This document shows positions 1-9,776 of a stretch of DNA of 64,000 nt, piece after piece. The stretch is from Vandiemenella viatica (lineage: Eukaryota > Arthropoda > Insecta > Orthoptera > Morabidae), in NCBI GenBank assembly GCA_031002005.1, contig JARYHS010008074.1:182738494-182802493 (forward strand), read 5' to 3'. The position numbers and the translations under genes are program-made. How positions within the stretch are numbered: the first letter of the stretch is position 1; each line of letters begins with the position of its first letter. The notes under the pieces are model-generated. The model searched no databases, was not told the DNA's origin, and saw only the letters and a list, made by a program, of their open reading frames with translations.

Positions 1-1179
1 AACATATTAAAATTTCAGAATATTCCATCCAGTAGAACAGATTTTTTATACATTTTTAAGATTGTTTCATTGTAACCCACACGTGGTAGTTTTCGAGATT
101 TATTTGCGATTAAACCAAGCCACTTCAGTAAATAAAACGACTGTTAAAACACTTGACTAAATTCAAAGAAAATTCCGATAACTTCACTTTTTCGATATAA
201 ACAACACAAGAATAATTATGAACCAGAAACCGAGTTAACTTCTGAAACATTTCGAACCTGATCTTGTTAAACAGATAACATTGCTATTACTCCACCGATA
301 ATAATAAAATTTACACCTTTGGAATCAGGAATATCATGACAATTTGTAATTCAGCAGGGTCGCCTAAAAATTTCCAGAATTAACACACATCTCGGGAATC
401 ACTAATTAACTTGTGGGAACTTTTTATCCATGCGCCTGAAAACTAAATTCATTTACAAGCAAGATAATTATTTGAGAATTTTCACTAAATACTTTTCATA
501 ATCCTTGACGGCCAGGCTACACACGATTAATTGTAAAACACATTCTATAATTACATTTTTTTCACACTATTTTTGGTAAGCAGTAGAATGCCCGTGTGAC
601 GCGGATGAGGGTATATTGGTAGTGGCCCAGGAGAGAGGGTTCTCTGTATCCTGGGAACATTGTGCAAAATTAACCTGCACTGATATGGTGTGTGTGTGTC
701 GGTTGGACCAAGCAATAGCCAGAAATCATTGAACTTTGAGGGACTGCATGGCTGACGTACCACTATGTTAAATTTTCTGACGAGTGACTGGCGATGATAG
801 GGACTTTAAACTTTTAAATTTTCAAAAGGGGTTTAGGTCAGTTTTATTCTTCTTCATAATTTGCAATCTGTTAGGAAATGTTTGTTCGATTGCCTACTCA
901 ACTGTAACAGCTATTTTCTGAAATGTGACTTTGGAATAAAATTCGTATTTCATCAAGTGGATTTTCAAATATTTTAGTAGTGAAACTGTAACCTTTCCTA
1001 AGCTTTTGGTTCAAATAAGATTTGTGGTGGCCGTTAAGCTTTACAGTTGAATATTCTAGTCAGGCACATGGTCATTTAAAATTATTTAGTCAAATTTAAC
1101 AGAACTTTCTACAAGGTAACATTCAGCTAAGGTACTGAATCCTTATACTTGTCCAGGTATAGAAGCTTAGTTCCTTACA
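1..1179 (-). repeat. LTR (family A copy 0), cut by window start
   Basis: This segment is an inverted, diverged copy of 23382-25112. For example, the reverse complement of 1000-1060 matches 23505-23570, and that of 1-120 matches 24470-24590. Its 5' terminus is the reverse complement of TTCCTTACA at 1171-1179, giving a TGTAAGG start like the other family members. It abuts the 3' end of a CR1-like LINE, so it was inserted into that LINE. The other end lies outside the window, so solo LTR versus full element cannot be decided. No coding capacity is seen; the 70-residue frame at 551-763 is chance. Confidence 0.75.
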
Positions 1180-2037
1180 AGCACATGCACCGGTGACAAT
1201 TTCCCAACACACCCATCTTCCCCCTATCCTGCACCCACCTACATTTGACTTCTACAAATTTTAACTTTAAATTCTTTTAACGTTTTCAGTAAGTTATTCA
1301 TCATTTCCCTTGGTAACTAACTCCAATCCCTGAAAACCTTACCAAAAAATAAAGAGAATTGTCCACGCCCTTGTGCCTGAATTCAACTTCCAGCTTGTGG
1401 TTATGGTCATCTTTTCCCTTCCATGCACTACTTTTCATACCTACTCCAATATCTTTCCATGCCTCATCGCCAGTATACACCCTGTACACGCCCATGACCA
1501 TCCTCATCCTCCTCCTGTCTTGCAATGAATCCTGTTCCAGCTTCTTTATCATATCTGTCACTGATTACATTCTGCAATAATTTCCAGAAACAAATCTAGC
1601 AGCCCTTTTTTTCAACCTCTCCAACTGTATTTGATAAGCAAAATGTGGATCCCAGACTACACTACCATATTTCAACAATGATCTGACCAAAATTTTGGAA
1701 CCCAATAGCTTTACTTCTCTTGTGAATCCCCTCATCGCTCACTCCAACAAGTGTAGAATTTGGAAACCTTTTGCTACCACCTGTCCAATGTGTCCTGCCC
1801 AGCTAAGCTTATTATCAAATGTAATACCAAGATATTTACATTTCAAGTCTTCAGCAAGCAATTCTTTCCTCACCTTATTTTCAAAATTAACCTTTGGTTT
1901 TTTTATTTGTGTATCTACTAAACTGACTCTTCTTTGTATTTATCTTCATCCCATGTTTACCAACGCAACTAGATATTCTGTCCAGATCACCATGCAAATG
2001 TTTACAGTCCTCAATCGTTTTGATCCTTTTATACAGC
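1180..2037 (-). pseudogene. CR1-like LINE copy a: 3' end, RT C-terminus
   Basis: Read on minus, this encodes the post-polymerase C-terminus of a non-LTR retrotransposon. Recognisable strings are KLEQDSLQDRRRMRMVMGVY, TGDEAWKDIGVGMK and FRHKGVD at 1301-1561, and the region upstream towards 2037 is frame-broken. The same protein segment recurs at 45110-45396, 51188-51415 and 61906-62200. The LTR at 1-1179 interrupts the 3' end. The 5' continuation lies beyond the Helitron-like insertion, from 2749 onward. CR1/L2/Jockey-group LINE is a family-level inference from the APE endonuclease plus RT architecture of the whole element. Confidence 0.75.
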
Positions 2038-2038
2038 A

Positions 2039-2710
2039 CTAGCTGGTGCCCACGACTTCGTTCGTGTTTGTAAAGAATTTGGATTGACAGCTACCGACAT
2101 CTAACCACCATAGCGAATGATGGGAAACTCGATGCAATTACCACACACAAATGCCAGTCATCTGCGAAATGTTGTTCAGGCATCAAAGTAAAATATACGG
2201 ACACACATTTCTTTGGTTGAAATACGAAAATATCGTTCATCGACAAATTACAACCACCATATCTTGTGATAGATGGGTAACTCTGTGCTACTACCACACA
2301 CAAACACCAGTGATCTGTGCTAGATGGTTTTGGCTGAAAAGTGATACACCGTGACACATACGTTTTTGGTAGAAATATGAAAGTTCCACAGGTCGATCAC
2401 TTTCAACCACCATATCTCTCACACCCCAATAGCTACTGACATCTAACCACCATAGTACATGATAGGGGACACAATACCACTACCACACCCTACACTAATT
2501 CCAATGGTCTATGCTGTGTAGTTCTGGCAGCAGAGTGACATATACGGAGAAATACGAAAATGAACTGCATTGATCACTTTTAACCATCATGTCAACCACA
2601 TGCCCACAGCTATTGTGCATGACAGGAAACTCCATGCTACTTCCACACACAAACTCCAGTGATCTGTGCTAGGTAGTAGTGGCTCAAAAGTGAAATATAG
2701 GAAAACACAC

Positions 2711-2745
<35 letters not shown>

Positions 2746-2748
2746 AGC
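2039..2748 (-). mobile_element. Helitron-like non-autonomous element, copy 1
   Basis: This inserts into the CR1-like copy between A (2038) and TT (2749), as A^T-targeting Helitrons do. On plus it begins CTAG at 2039, the reverse complement of a Helitron CTAG 3' end. Just inside, CACGA (2051-2055) and TCGTG (2062-2066) form a 5-bp stem with a 6-nt loop, the expected subterminal hairpin. The body holds about three diverged units of the ~187-bp tandem repeat also present at 28271-32910, with phrases such as accaccata and acacacaaa. It ends in a (TA)n run at 2717-2746. There is no coding capacity. An alternative is another repeat family carrying the same 5' motif. Confidence 0.55.
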
Positions 2749-3839
2749 TTATGTAATCTGCAAGCAATCTAAATTTAGAAAACTGTTAGAATAATGAATA
2801 GTAATGGTCCCAATACGCTACCCTGTGGCACTCCCATTTTTACTTCCCACTTCTTTTGACACTGCATTTCCTACCGTAATATTCTGTTTTCTAATTTTTA
2901 AAACTTCTACCCACCAAACATTTTCTCATCCACTCCAATAGTTTTTACATAATTTACTACCATTTTATACCTTGCTCTGTCAAATTGACAGATCTAGTGC
3001 TACACTTTCAATTTGCCCTCCCTTGGCCATTTCAACCGAAATATCTTGCGTATATCCCACAAACTGAGATTCACATGAATATCCTGGTCTGAACCCATGT
3101 TGCCTACTTGAAAACCACTTAGGTTCCTCATATATATTTCTGATGTGGTTGCATATCAATCTTTCCATTAATTCACCTACCACTGATGTCAAACAGATTG
3201 GCATGTAATTTCTGGCTCTATTTCTCACCCCTCCTTTATGTACCGATACTACTCTTGAACCTTTCCAGCCATGTGGTAAGCAGCCAGTATACAGACTCAA
3301 TGTAAATAATATTTCAAGATAAGGAACAATGTCACATCCAGCTATCTTTATGATATATGTAGTAATATTATCTACACCAGCCCCTTTATGTATTTTTAGC
3401 TTTCTTATTTCCTTCATAATTTCCTCGGGATAAATTTCAAATTTTTTAGTATCGTCATTTCTAATTGTATTGTTAAGCTCGTTCTCTGAATTAGACCCTC
3501 CCTTTTCTGATTCATTGTCCCTAATGCTCTCACTAATCCAGTCTCTGCCTTTTTCAAATCCTCAGTAACTTCTTCTCCATCCCTGTTTATAAACAACTCT
3601 ACACCCTCCCTTCCAGTCAGTTTCCTGATATAGCAAAAGAAATTTCTAGATTTATCACTCAATGGTCCCCCTGCACTAACAATACTATTCATAAACTCAT
3701 CTTTAGCCATTTTCTTTACTGTTATTAAGTCCTTGTTTATTTGTTTTAAATATTCCCTACTACCCTGCTGTCTCTTAACTCTGTTATGTTCTACACCTAC
3801 CATCCTCTTTAACCTCCTCACTTCCCTATTATAGTACAC
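2749..3839 (-). pseudogene. CR1-like LINE copy a: reverse transcriptase part
   Basis: Minus-strand frames at 2980-3417 and 3414-3839 encode the linker and RT fingers/palm of the element interrupted at 2039-2748. Visible RT landmarks are VVSVHKGGVRNRARNYMPI (the finger block usually ending in YRPIS), LICNHIRN, QHGFRPGYSCESQ and VALDLS (motif A region). The linker has the family string GPLSDKSRNFFCYIRKLTGR. Stops and frame changes break the palm downstream of motif A, and the FADD motif region near 2750 is damaged. The enzyme would copy element RNA at a nicked chromosomal site, but this copy is dead. Confidence 0.78.
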
Positions 3840-3982
3840 AGGTTCTCTACTTCTCTTTATTTTCTGCTTTTGAATAAATTTTTCTTCCCCCTTTCTTATT
3901 ATCTCCTTGAACTCTTCCCACCTTGACTCTACTGTACTTTTGCCTACCGTTCACTTGCTGCATCATTCTCTGAAATATCTCT

Positions 3983-4669
3983 TTAAATTTGAAATCTGTG
4001 CCTTTTTGTAATTGTACCTATTTCTCCCTGCATTTTGGCTGCTGGTTCACTGAATCCTCTAATATCCATCTGAACTGCTTCATGATGACTTATTCCTTCT
4101 GTTCCATGACACCCCTCAAGGTTATCATTGGTATTTATTAGGAATATATCCAACATATTTTGTCCCGTAGTGTTTTGGTCTATCACTTGTGTAAATCCTC
4201 CATCCTTTATTAAGGTATTTATAAATTTTTGTTCCCTTGTGTTATTAATCTTATTTACTTCCCAGTTTGCACGTGGAAAATTTAAATCCCCACCAATAAT
4301 GCTCATTCTACTCTCACCTCTGAAATCTGAGTATGAATTTAATTTCTCCCTAGAGCCTCATCTTCATTTGTCATTCTTCCACTGTGGTAAGCAGCCAACA
4401 CTCTGATTTTTTCTTTTTTTAGTACCCCAGAAATCTACCCCAAGTAACTCATGGTCTTGATCTATGAATGCCAGTGAATTGTGGTAGTTTTTGCTAACTA
4501 GTATGAAAACTCCTCCACAAATTGCTTCTCTACCTCTGTGGTACATTCTGTAACCATTAGGAAAAGCCCCACTGTCTGGTACTTCTTCTTTTAACCAATT
4601 CTCTACCCCAATTATTACATTTGGTTCGTGTATCTCTTCTAAGTTCGCAAATTTGATTACTTTGTTCAT
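3983..4669 (-). pseudogene. CR1-like LINE copy a: APE-type endonuclease
   Basis: Two minus frames (4364-4669, 3983-4306) separated by a stop or frameshift carry an apurinic-endonuclease-like domain. VIIGVENWL contains the metal-binding Glu block, IIGGDLNFPRANW is the GDxN block, and GISHHEAVQ is the terminal block, where the usual S-D-H-E has become S-H-H-E, so a key Asp is lost. This domain normally nicks the target DNA to prime reverse transcription. Matching domains are at 19338-20278 (minus) and 59078-59418 (plus). Confidence 0.8.
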
Positions 4670-5150
4670 TATACTTCAACAGTTTACCATTAACACTCTT
4701 TTTACCAACTTTATATTTTCAGCATTTGTCTCCTCTTTCACAGTTTTAACCTAGTCAGTTATTGTTTCAGCAACTTCCTCTATTTCTTTAACACCTGTTA
4801 TTTTTCCATTTTGGATCTGCAATCAGTATCACTTTGATCATCTATTTCAATCCCTTCACCAACAGCCTCTAACCTAAACAGGGGACGGTCCTGACCCCAT
4901 CATCACTGGAAATGGGCTCCCATACTGCTTTACCTAACAGCTCAGAAAGTACTCCCTTCACCCTTCTATTTAGGTGTAGGCCATGCCTAGTAAAACCCTA
5001 CCTAGCGATGGTGTTCATAGTCAGAACCACAAACACAGAACGAATGCCTTTCTCAAGTAGCACTTCCATTTCCACATTAACATGCCTCACAGCATAGTAC
5101 AATTGTGGCCAGTCATGGCGACTTAGGACCTGCATGAGCTCCACCCTGGT
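4670..5150 (-). pseudogene. CR1-like LINE copy a: ORF1 esterase C-terminus
   Basis: Minus translation between about 5110 and 4850 reads AVRHVNVEMEVLLEKGIRSV and then, after a stop, GFTRHGLHLNRRVKG. The H-G-L-H-L-N string is the catalytic DxxH-like block of the SGNH-type esterase found in ORF1 proteins of CR1-group LINEs; the same block appears as SDHTSHGLHLN in the LINE at 38463-38876. This shows that the copy extends upstream of the endonuclease into ORF1. It is broken by a stop and gives no ORF1 product. The 5' boundary near 5150 is approximate. Confidence 0.6.
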
Positions 5151-6044
5151 ATGCAATTAAAACAAGATAGGTCACTTTAGGCTTATAAAATAGTACTGAA
5201 GATATATTTGATTTTGAAATTGAAATTCATGCATGTTTGAATGATTGGGAAAAATAGTAAAATTATTGCACAGCTCTCATTCATGAGAAGAATTCATAGC
5301 TAAAAACATATGTCAAAGTCTAGACATTGTTATGCAAAAATTTAAAATCTCTAAGTAATGAGTAAGTTAAGGTTTGGTATGAAAATCATGATTTCGAGAA
5401 GAAAACAATAGTCACACCCAACATAGTTTCACTAAATACAGACTGGAAAATATATTCAAAGAAAGTAGAATATTTGCTATGGACATTGAATGAGTTTTTG
5501 TAAAGATTCATGCAGTATTGTTGCAAGAAAAAGAAAAAGTAAATTAATGATAGATATGGAAAAATTGTGGTAGCCAGGCATCAAGTTTGAAGACAGATTT
5601 TAACATAAAAATTGTAACTATATTAAGGAGGCTAGTTAATAGATAAACAGCATTGTATTATAAAGAAAATTGAAGCATTTAAAACATATTTCAGCTCGGT
5701 AATACAAATACTTTAGGAGACATAGAATAAGGAATATTCAAGTTAAGATGTGACTAAGGATTGCACTGAGATAGAAAGTGGTAAATGATCTAGATTATAC
5801 ATCAAAATATCAGGAAAGATTAGTGGATTATTTTAAAAAAGAATTAATCCAATGGCTTAAATACTGTGCCAGTGAGTGAAAATTTTTGGTTTGGCCACTT
5901 TAAAAAAAAAAAATTTACAGACAAATGGCTTAGGTTAGAGAAAATTTCATACGGAAATGCTTTAACATTTAGCTAAAGGGCTATCTCCTCCAAAAGTTTC
6001 ACAAAGATCAGAGAAAAAATATGTTTGGATATAAATTCTTCATG
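5151..6044. other. AT-rich stretch, nothing recognised
   Basis: No ORF of note, RNA gene or repeat match within the window was seen. There is a short A9-A11 run near 5904. Confidence 0.5.
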
Positions 6045-6071
6045 GTTTGCTGCCGGATTACATTTTGTGCT

Positions 6072-6116
6072 GACGACGAGCTTTCGACGACTTGTACTGC
6101 CGCCATCATCAGGTCC
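6072..6116 (-). ncRNA. Hammerhead ribozyme motif in P1 pseudo-LTR (1)
   Basis: On minus: GGAC, then CTGATGA (6106-6112), then a GGCG/CGUC stem (one G-U pair), then GAAA (6082-6085), then AGCT and C, then GTC. This matches the minimal PLE hammerhead, with one extra base before helix II. Helix I is GAC/GTC. Helix III is the self-complementary AGCT, which cannot close as a monomer hairpin but can pair between two molecules, as described for PLE hammerheads (Cervera and De la Pena). It is core-complete here. Confidence 0.75.
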
Positions 6117-6235
6117 ATTGTATCTATCCATTTTTCTCTAGCTCCATTGTGAATTTGATGTTTTCATGAATACTGTTGAGATGGTCCATGAATTCATAAA
6201 GACCCTGGATCCCATGGGGCCAAACAACAAACGTG

Positions 6236-6978
6236 TCATCCACATAACGATAGAAGCATACTGGTTTGAGGATCTTCAAAGTGTTCCATGAACAGATCGG
6301 CTACTACACAAGACAAAGGAGACCCCATTGCTACACCATCTGTCTGTTCATAAAAACTCCCACCATAGGTAAAGTAAGTCAAAGTGAGGACCAGTTCAAA
6401 CAGATCAACCAAGTTAGCTTCAAAAAGACCTTGTAAAAGCTGCAGAGTGTCTCTCAAAGGAACCTTGGTGAAGAGCGATACAACATTAAAGCTTACCATA
6501 ATATCAGATTCTGACAACCGCATCTTTTGTAGCGTATCGACATATTATATCTCATAAACTGAGTCGAGTTCTTAACATGGTGCGGTGAATTGCCTACGAA
6601 GTGTCTAAGCACCTTAGACAGATGTTTGGCCAAGTTATAAGTAGGACTACCAATAGTACTTACAATCGGTCGTAAAGGCACATCGTCCTTATGGATCATT
6701 AGCAGGCCATAAAGCCTAGGAGGTCTAGCTGCACGAGGTGGAAGGTGCTTGACGACATCAGGCGTAATTCCGGCCTTCTTAACAAGAGCTGACACTTTCC
6801 TTTCAACTCTGGAGGTAGGGTCACCATTAAGGGGCTTGTAAGCGGTGCCATCAAGCATTTTTTGTATTTTAGATTCATACATATCAGAAGTAAGCAGGAC
6901 AGTGGCATTCCCTTTGTCCGCAGGTAACACTACAACTTCTTCATTCCGACGCAACGCACGGAGAGCGAAGCGTTCCAA
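6236..6978 (-). pseudogene. P1 copy 1 reverse transcriptase
   Basis: Minus frames 6493-6978 and 6236-6523 encode a Penelope RT. The N-terminal part has VVVLPADKGNATVLL and PRLYGLLMIHKDDVPLRPIV, typical of PLE fingers. The second frame has MVSFNVVSLFTKVPL (motif A) and EQTDGVAMGSPLS (motif B). The motif A Asp of the usual SFDVVSLFT is Asn here. The frame changes near 6530, a break shared with copy 2. A 23-bp deletion relative to copy 2 near 6270 shifts the frame before motif C. The enzyme is inactive as written. Confidence 0.85.
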
Positions 6979-7143
6979 TTTTGTGATGTTGGGTCTAGGT
7001 GGTTTGGCTTACTCCAGAATTCTGCACATTTCCCTTCGAATTTCTTCAGCCGCATCCCCAGGAAGCTTTTGAGCAGCTATTTCAATTGCACAGACGATAT
7101 CCTATACGGGAACCTTTTCAGGAGCTGGGGCAAAATTTAACCC

Positions 7144-7680
7144 TTAGGATAGAACCTTCTCAGTCGCTTCGTCCAGCTGTGTTCCAGTAAGGTTTACTAC
7201 CGCACATTTGAAATCTTCCTCCTTAGAGGGCCTATGTGCCTGTGACAGACAATTGAATTTGGAAATCTGTCTGGGCGATGTTCTGTCAAACTCCATGCTA
7301 CCTTGTGCAGAAGTAGTGGTATCCACCCATTCCAAGGAGGTAGGAGACAATTTGGCTGCAAGCTCCATATGGCAGTGAAATAATTCTCGTGCGGTTACGG
7401 TCAAGCTAAAAGCGTGTGTGACGATTGCGTTCTCGAAGGAACGTAATATTGGCGCGACGTAAAATACGGTCAGCTTTAGTGCTAGCAATGCAATGACCAA
7501 CCAGACAAAAACGAGGTAAAATATTGGAATCCCGACATCTCACTAAGAAAGTCAAGGAACACAACAGTCTGGCTTTCTTCTTCCGCAACTTTTCTAGATG
7601 TCTTACTTGTTTGTGCATATCCTCTCCATAGAGGTTGTTAATATGAGAGATAAGTCTCTCCCGGCGTATCTTTGAACTAA
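7144..7680 (-). pseudogene. P1 copy 1 N-terminal region of the PLE protein
   Basis: Minus frames at 7406-7680 and 7144-7500 encode the basic N-terminal part of the PLE polyprotein: RRERLISHINNLYGEDMHKQ, then RHLEKLRKKKARLLCSLTFL, then STKADRILRRANITFLRER. The same series recurs in copy 2 (14708-14920) and copy 3 (16674-16866). Frame changes separate the blocks. It lies between the pseudo-LTR hammerhead and the RT, the standard PLE order. The function of this N-terminal segment is not known in detail. Confidence 0.75.
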
Positions 7681-7718
7681 ATTCTTCACAGGTTTGCTGC
7701 CGGATTACATTTTGTGCT

Positions 7719-7763
7719 GACGACGAGCTTTCGGCGACTCGCACTGCCACCATCATCAGGTAC
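7719..7763 (-). ncRNA. Hammerhead ribozyme motif in P1 pseudo-LTR (2)
   Basis: On minus: CTGATGA (7753-7759), a GGTG/CGCC stem, GAAA, AGCT, C and GTC in the same order as copy 1. The strand before CTGATGA is GTAC rather than GGAC, which weakens helix I. It sits just upstream of the PLE protein region. Confidence 0.72.
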
Positions 7764-7837
7764 GTTGTATCTAAAGGAACAACCAGAACTGAACCGAACA
7801 GCGGAACAGAAGCGAGCCAGGATCATTGTCGCCGTCC

Positions 7838-8380
7838 GATTGGCTGACTCCAATAACATAACCATACCGTGATTGGTCGGTTGCGAAACCAGGTGTAGAT
7901 ATACACCAGCGTTGTACTGACAGTTGGGTCCACAGCGTAAAACAAAGCCAAGGTTGTAATAAATGGAAGGAAGATGGAAAACACACGTCAATGTTCGCAT
8001 AACGTCATTGTTCAAATTGCATCACCGTTCACATTATTCCACCACTATTAATCAAGATGTTTAATCTCGAGAATCAGTAGGGAGCCAAGCGGTATTCTGA
8101 TTGGCTGACTCTAATGATGTAACCATTTCATGACTGTGATTGGTCGGTTGCGGAACCATGTGTAGATATACACCAGCGTTGTACTGACAGTTCACTCCCA
8201 CAGCGTCAACCAAAGCGAAGATTGTTATAAATGGATGGAAGATGGATTACACACATCAATGTTCATATAACATCACTGTTCAAATTGTATCACCGTTCAC
8301 TGTCATTAATTATGATGTTAAACTCGAGAAATCCATAAGGAGCCATGCGGTCTTCCGATTGGCTGACTATAACCCGGTTC
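7838..8380 (-). repeat. ~260-bp tandem repeat in P1 pseudo-LTR
   Basis: The string GATTGGCTGACT begins at 7838, 8099 and 8357 (spacings 261 and 258), each followed by TGATTGGTCGG; the first two units continue into TGTAGATATACACCAGCG. In the PLE sense (minus) each unit therefore carries two CCAAT boxes (GTCAGCCAAT and CGACCAATCA), suggesting promoter modules. The same array is present inverted at about 15975-16535. Confidence 0.75.
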
Positions 8381-8450
8381 TATAATACTTGTCAGTGATT
8401 GGTCGGCTGCAAACCAGCTATAGAAGAAGTAGGACCGGTGTGTGCTACAC

Positions 8451-9776
8451 CAGCAACTCGTTCGACCTACTAACCCAGGATGTACCCACAGAAGAGCAAG
8501 AGCTACAGCAGCAGCAGCAGCAAGATCTACAATCACCACAACAAAGGCACCAAATACCATCCATTGTTGCGCAGTTCCAAAACAGTTACAAAGAGCTGCA
8601 TCAGCTGGTTAAAGGTACTTTGCAAGGGAAGCCCTTCCAAGCAAAATCTGCCAGAGGAGACAAGATTAAATTGACTTTTCTCACAACAGATGACTACCTA
8701 AATGTGACCGCAGCACTTCAGAGGAAGGGAATACCTTACTACACTTTCCCCTCAGCTGCAAAGAAAATACTAAAGGTAGTACTTCGAGGAATGCCCTCAA
8801 ACCTTCCAACAGACGACATTAAGGAGGAGCTGGAGGACCTTGGCTTTGACATACGCACAGTGACTCAACTAAAGAGACCTGGCAGTTCAGATATTATGCC
8901 TCTATTTCTGGTGGTCCTGCCTGACAGACCCAGAACAGGAAAATATACGCGCTAGAGTACCTAATGTCCTTGCACATCTCTGTGGAGAAATTGAAAATAT
9001 CAAATGGTCCTGTTCAGTGTTTTAACTGCCAGGCCCTAGGACACGTAGCTCGTCATTGTAATATGCCATCAGTGTGCGTCAAATGTGCTGGTGCATATCT
9101 ATCAAATGATTACACCCTCAAGAGAGGAGAAAGGGAACCAAAATGCACATACTGCAATGGAAGCCACGTAGCCAGCTACAAAGGCTGTTCTGCATTCAAG
9201 CGAGCCCGTGACCGCCAGCGTGAGACCATCTCCACGCTAACAAAAGAGCAGCAGGAAAAGAGTGATGGGAAAAAGACCATTGACTCTGCAGACAAACAAC
9301 CGCCTGCGGATGTCCAAAGTAGAAGTCAACAAACAAACAAGAACATGCACCAGAATGGGAAGAACCCTCCCCCGGGAAAGAAGAAACTACAACAGAAAAC
9401 TGGGAAAGATCAGCAAACCTCAAGTAAGAAGAACAATAACCAAAAGGCATCAAGCCAAAATTCAGACATCACTTATGCAACAGCTACTGTTGGTAAAGAT
9501 AAAACTAAATCATTACAAAAGGAAAACAGGACAACACTAACAGAGAAGACAAGCCCCGGAAGACAAACCTGCCAGCAATGTTGCCACTCGAGATCCACAT
9601 CCGAAACAGCAAGCAGCGGGACGATGGATCAGCTATTGAATATTGTAGGCAACCTGCTCAACATGCTAACTTCATTCCTAGCTAAGTTTGATCAATTAGC
9701 CGCGGATATAAAATCCGCAGTAAAGACGGTTCCTGCAATCGATCAGCCAGAGACATCCCTGACCCACAATGGATAG
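8451..9776 (+). pseudogene. Jockey-type ORF1 (gag-like, zinc-knuckle) with frameshift
   Basis: Two frames make one ORF1. The first (to 8955) has a Gln-rich start and a central RRM/PRE-C2HC-like part (VVLRGMPSNLPTDDIKEELE, and LGFDIRTVTQLKR). The second (8964-9776) begins with LEYLMSLHISVEKLK and continues into zinc knuckles: CFNCQALGHVARHC is a perfect CCHC, CVKCAGAYLSNDYT is a decayed second one, and CTYCNGSHVASYKGC is a third. A basic Lys/Gln-rich tail follows. ORF1 binds element RNA. A frameshift near 8950 separates the halves. The stop of ORF1 overlaps the ORF2 start (9769) by 8 nt, a normal LINE arrangement. Confidence 0.85.

Larger units (their letters stand above)
6045..8450 (-). mobile_element. 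Penelope-like element P1 copy 1 (minus), endonuclease deleted
   Basis: Reading on minus: the pseudo-LTR (8450 to about 7690, with ~260-bp tandem repeats) leads into an N-terminal region (7680-7144), then the RT (6978-6236), then directly into a second partial pseudo-LTR (6130-6045). Segments 6045-6130 and 7685-7775 are near-identical, as expected for PLE flanking repeats. The GIY-YIG endonuclease and linker present in copies 2 and 3 are missing, because RT sequence joins pseudo-LTR sequence at about 6130. At 8450 the element is interrupted by a Jockey-type LINE. Confidence 0.82.

Noticed and set aside
551..763. 70-codon minus-strand frame
   Set aside because: Lies inside LTR family A copy 0.
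2717..2746. (AT)n runs here and at 25626-25662 as origins or regulatory sites
   Set aside because: Simple microsatellites in transposon relics; no supporting signal.
8389..8450. ATG at 8389 as the start of Jockey ORF1
   Set aside because: This stretch is PLE pseudo-LTR sequence present inverted at about 15921-15985. The LINE begins at about 8451, so the ATG belongs to the interrupted element.
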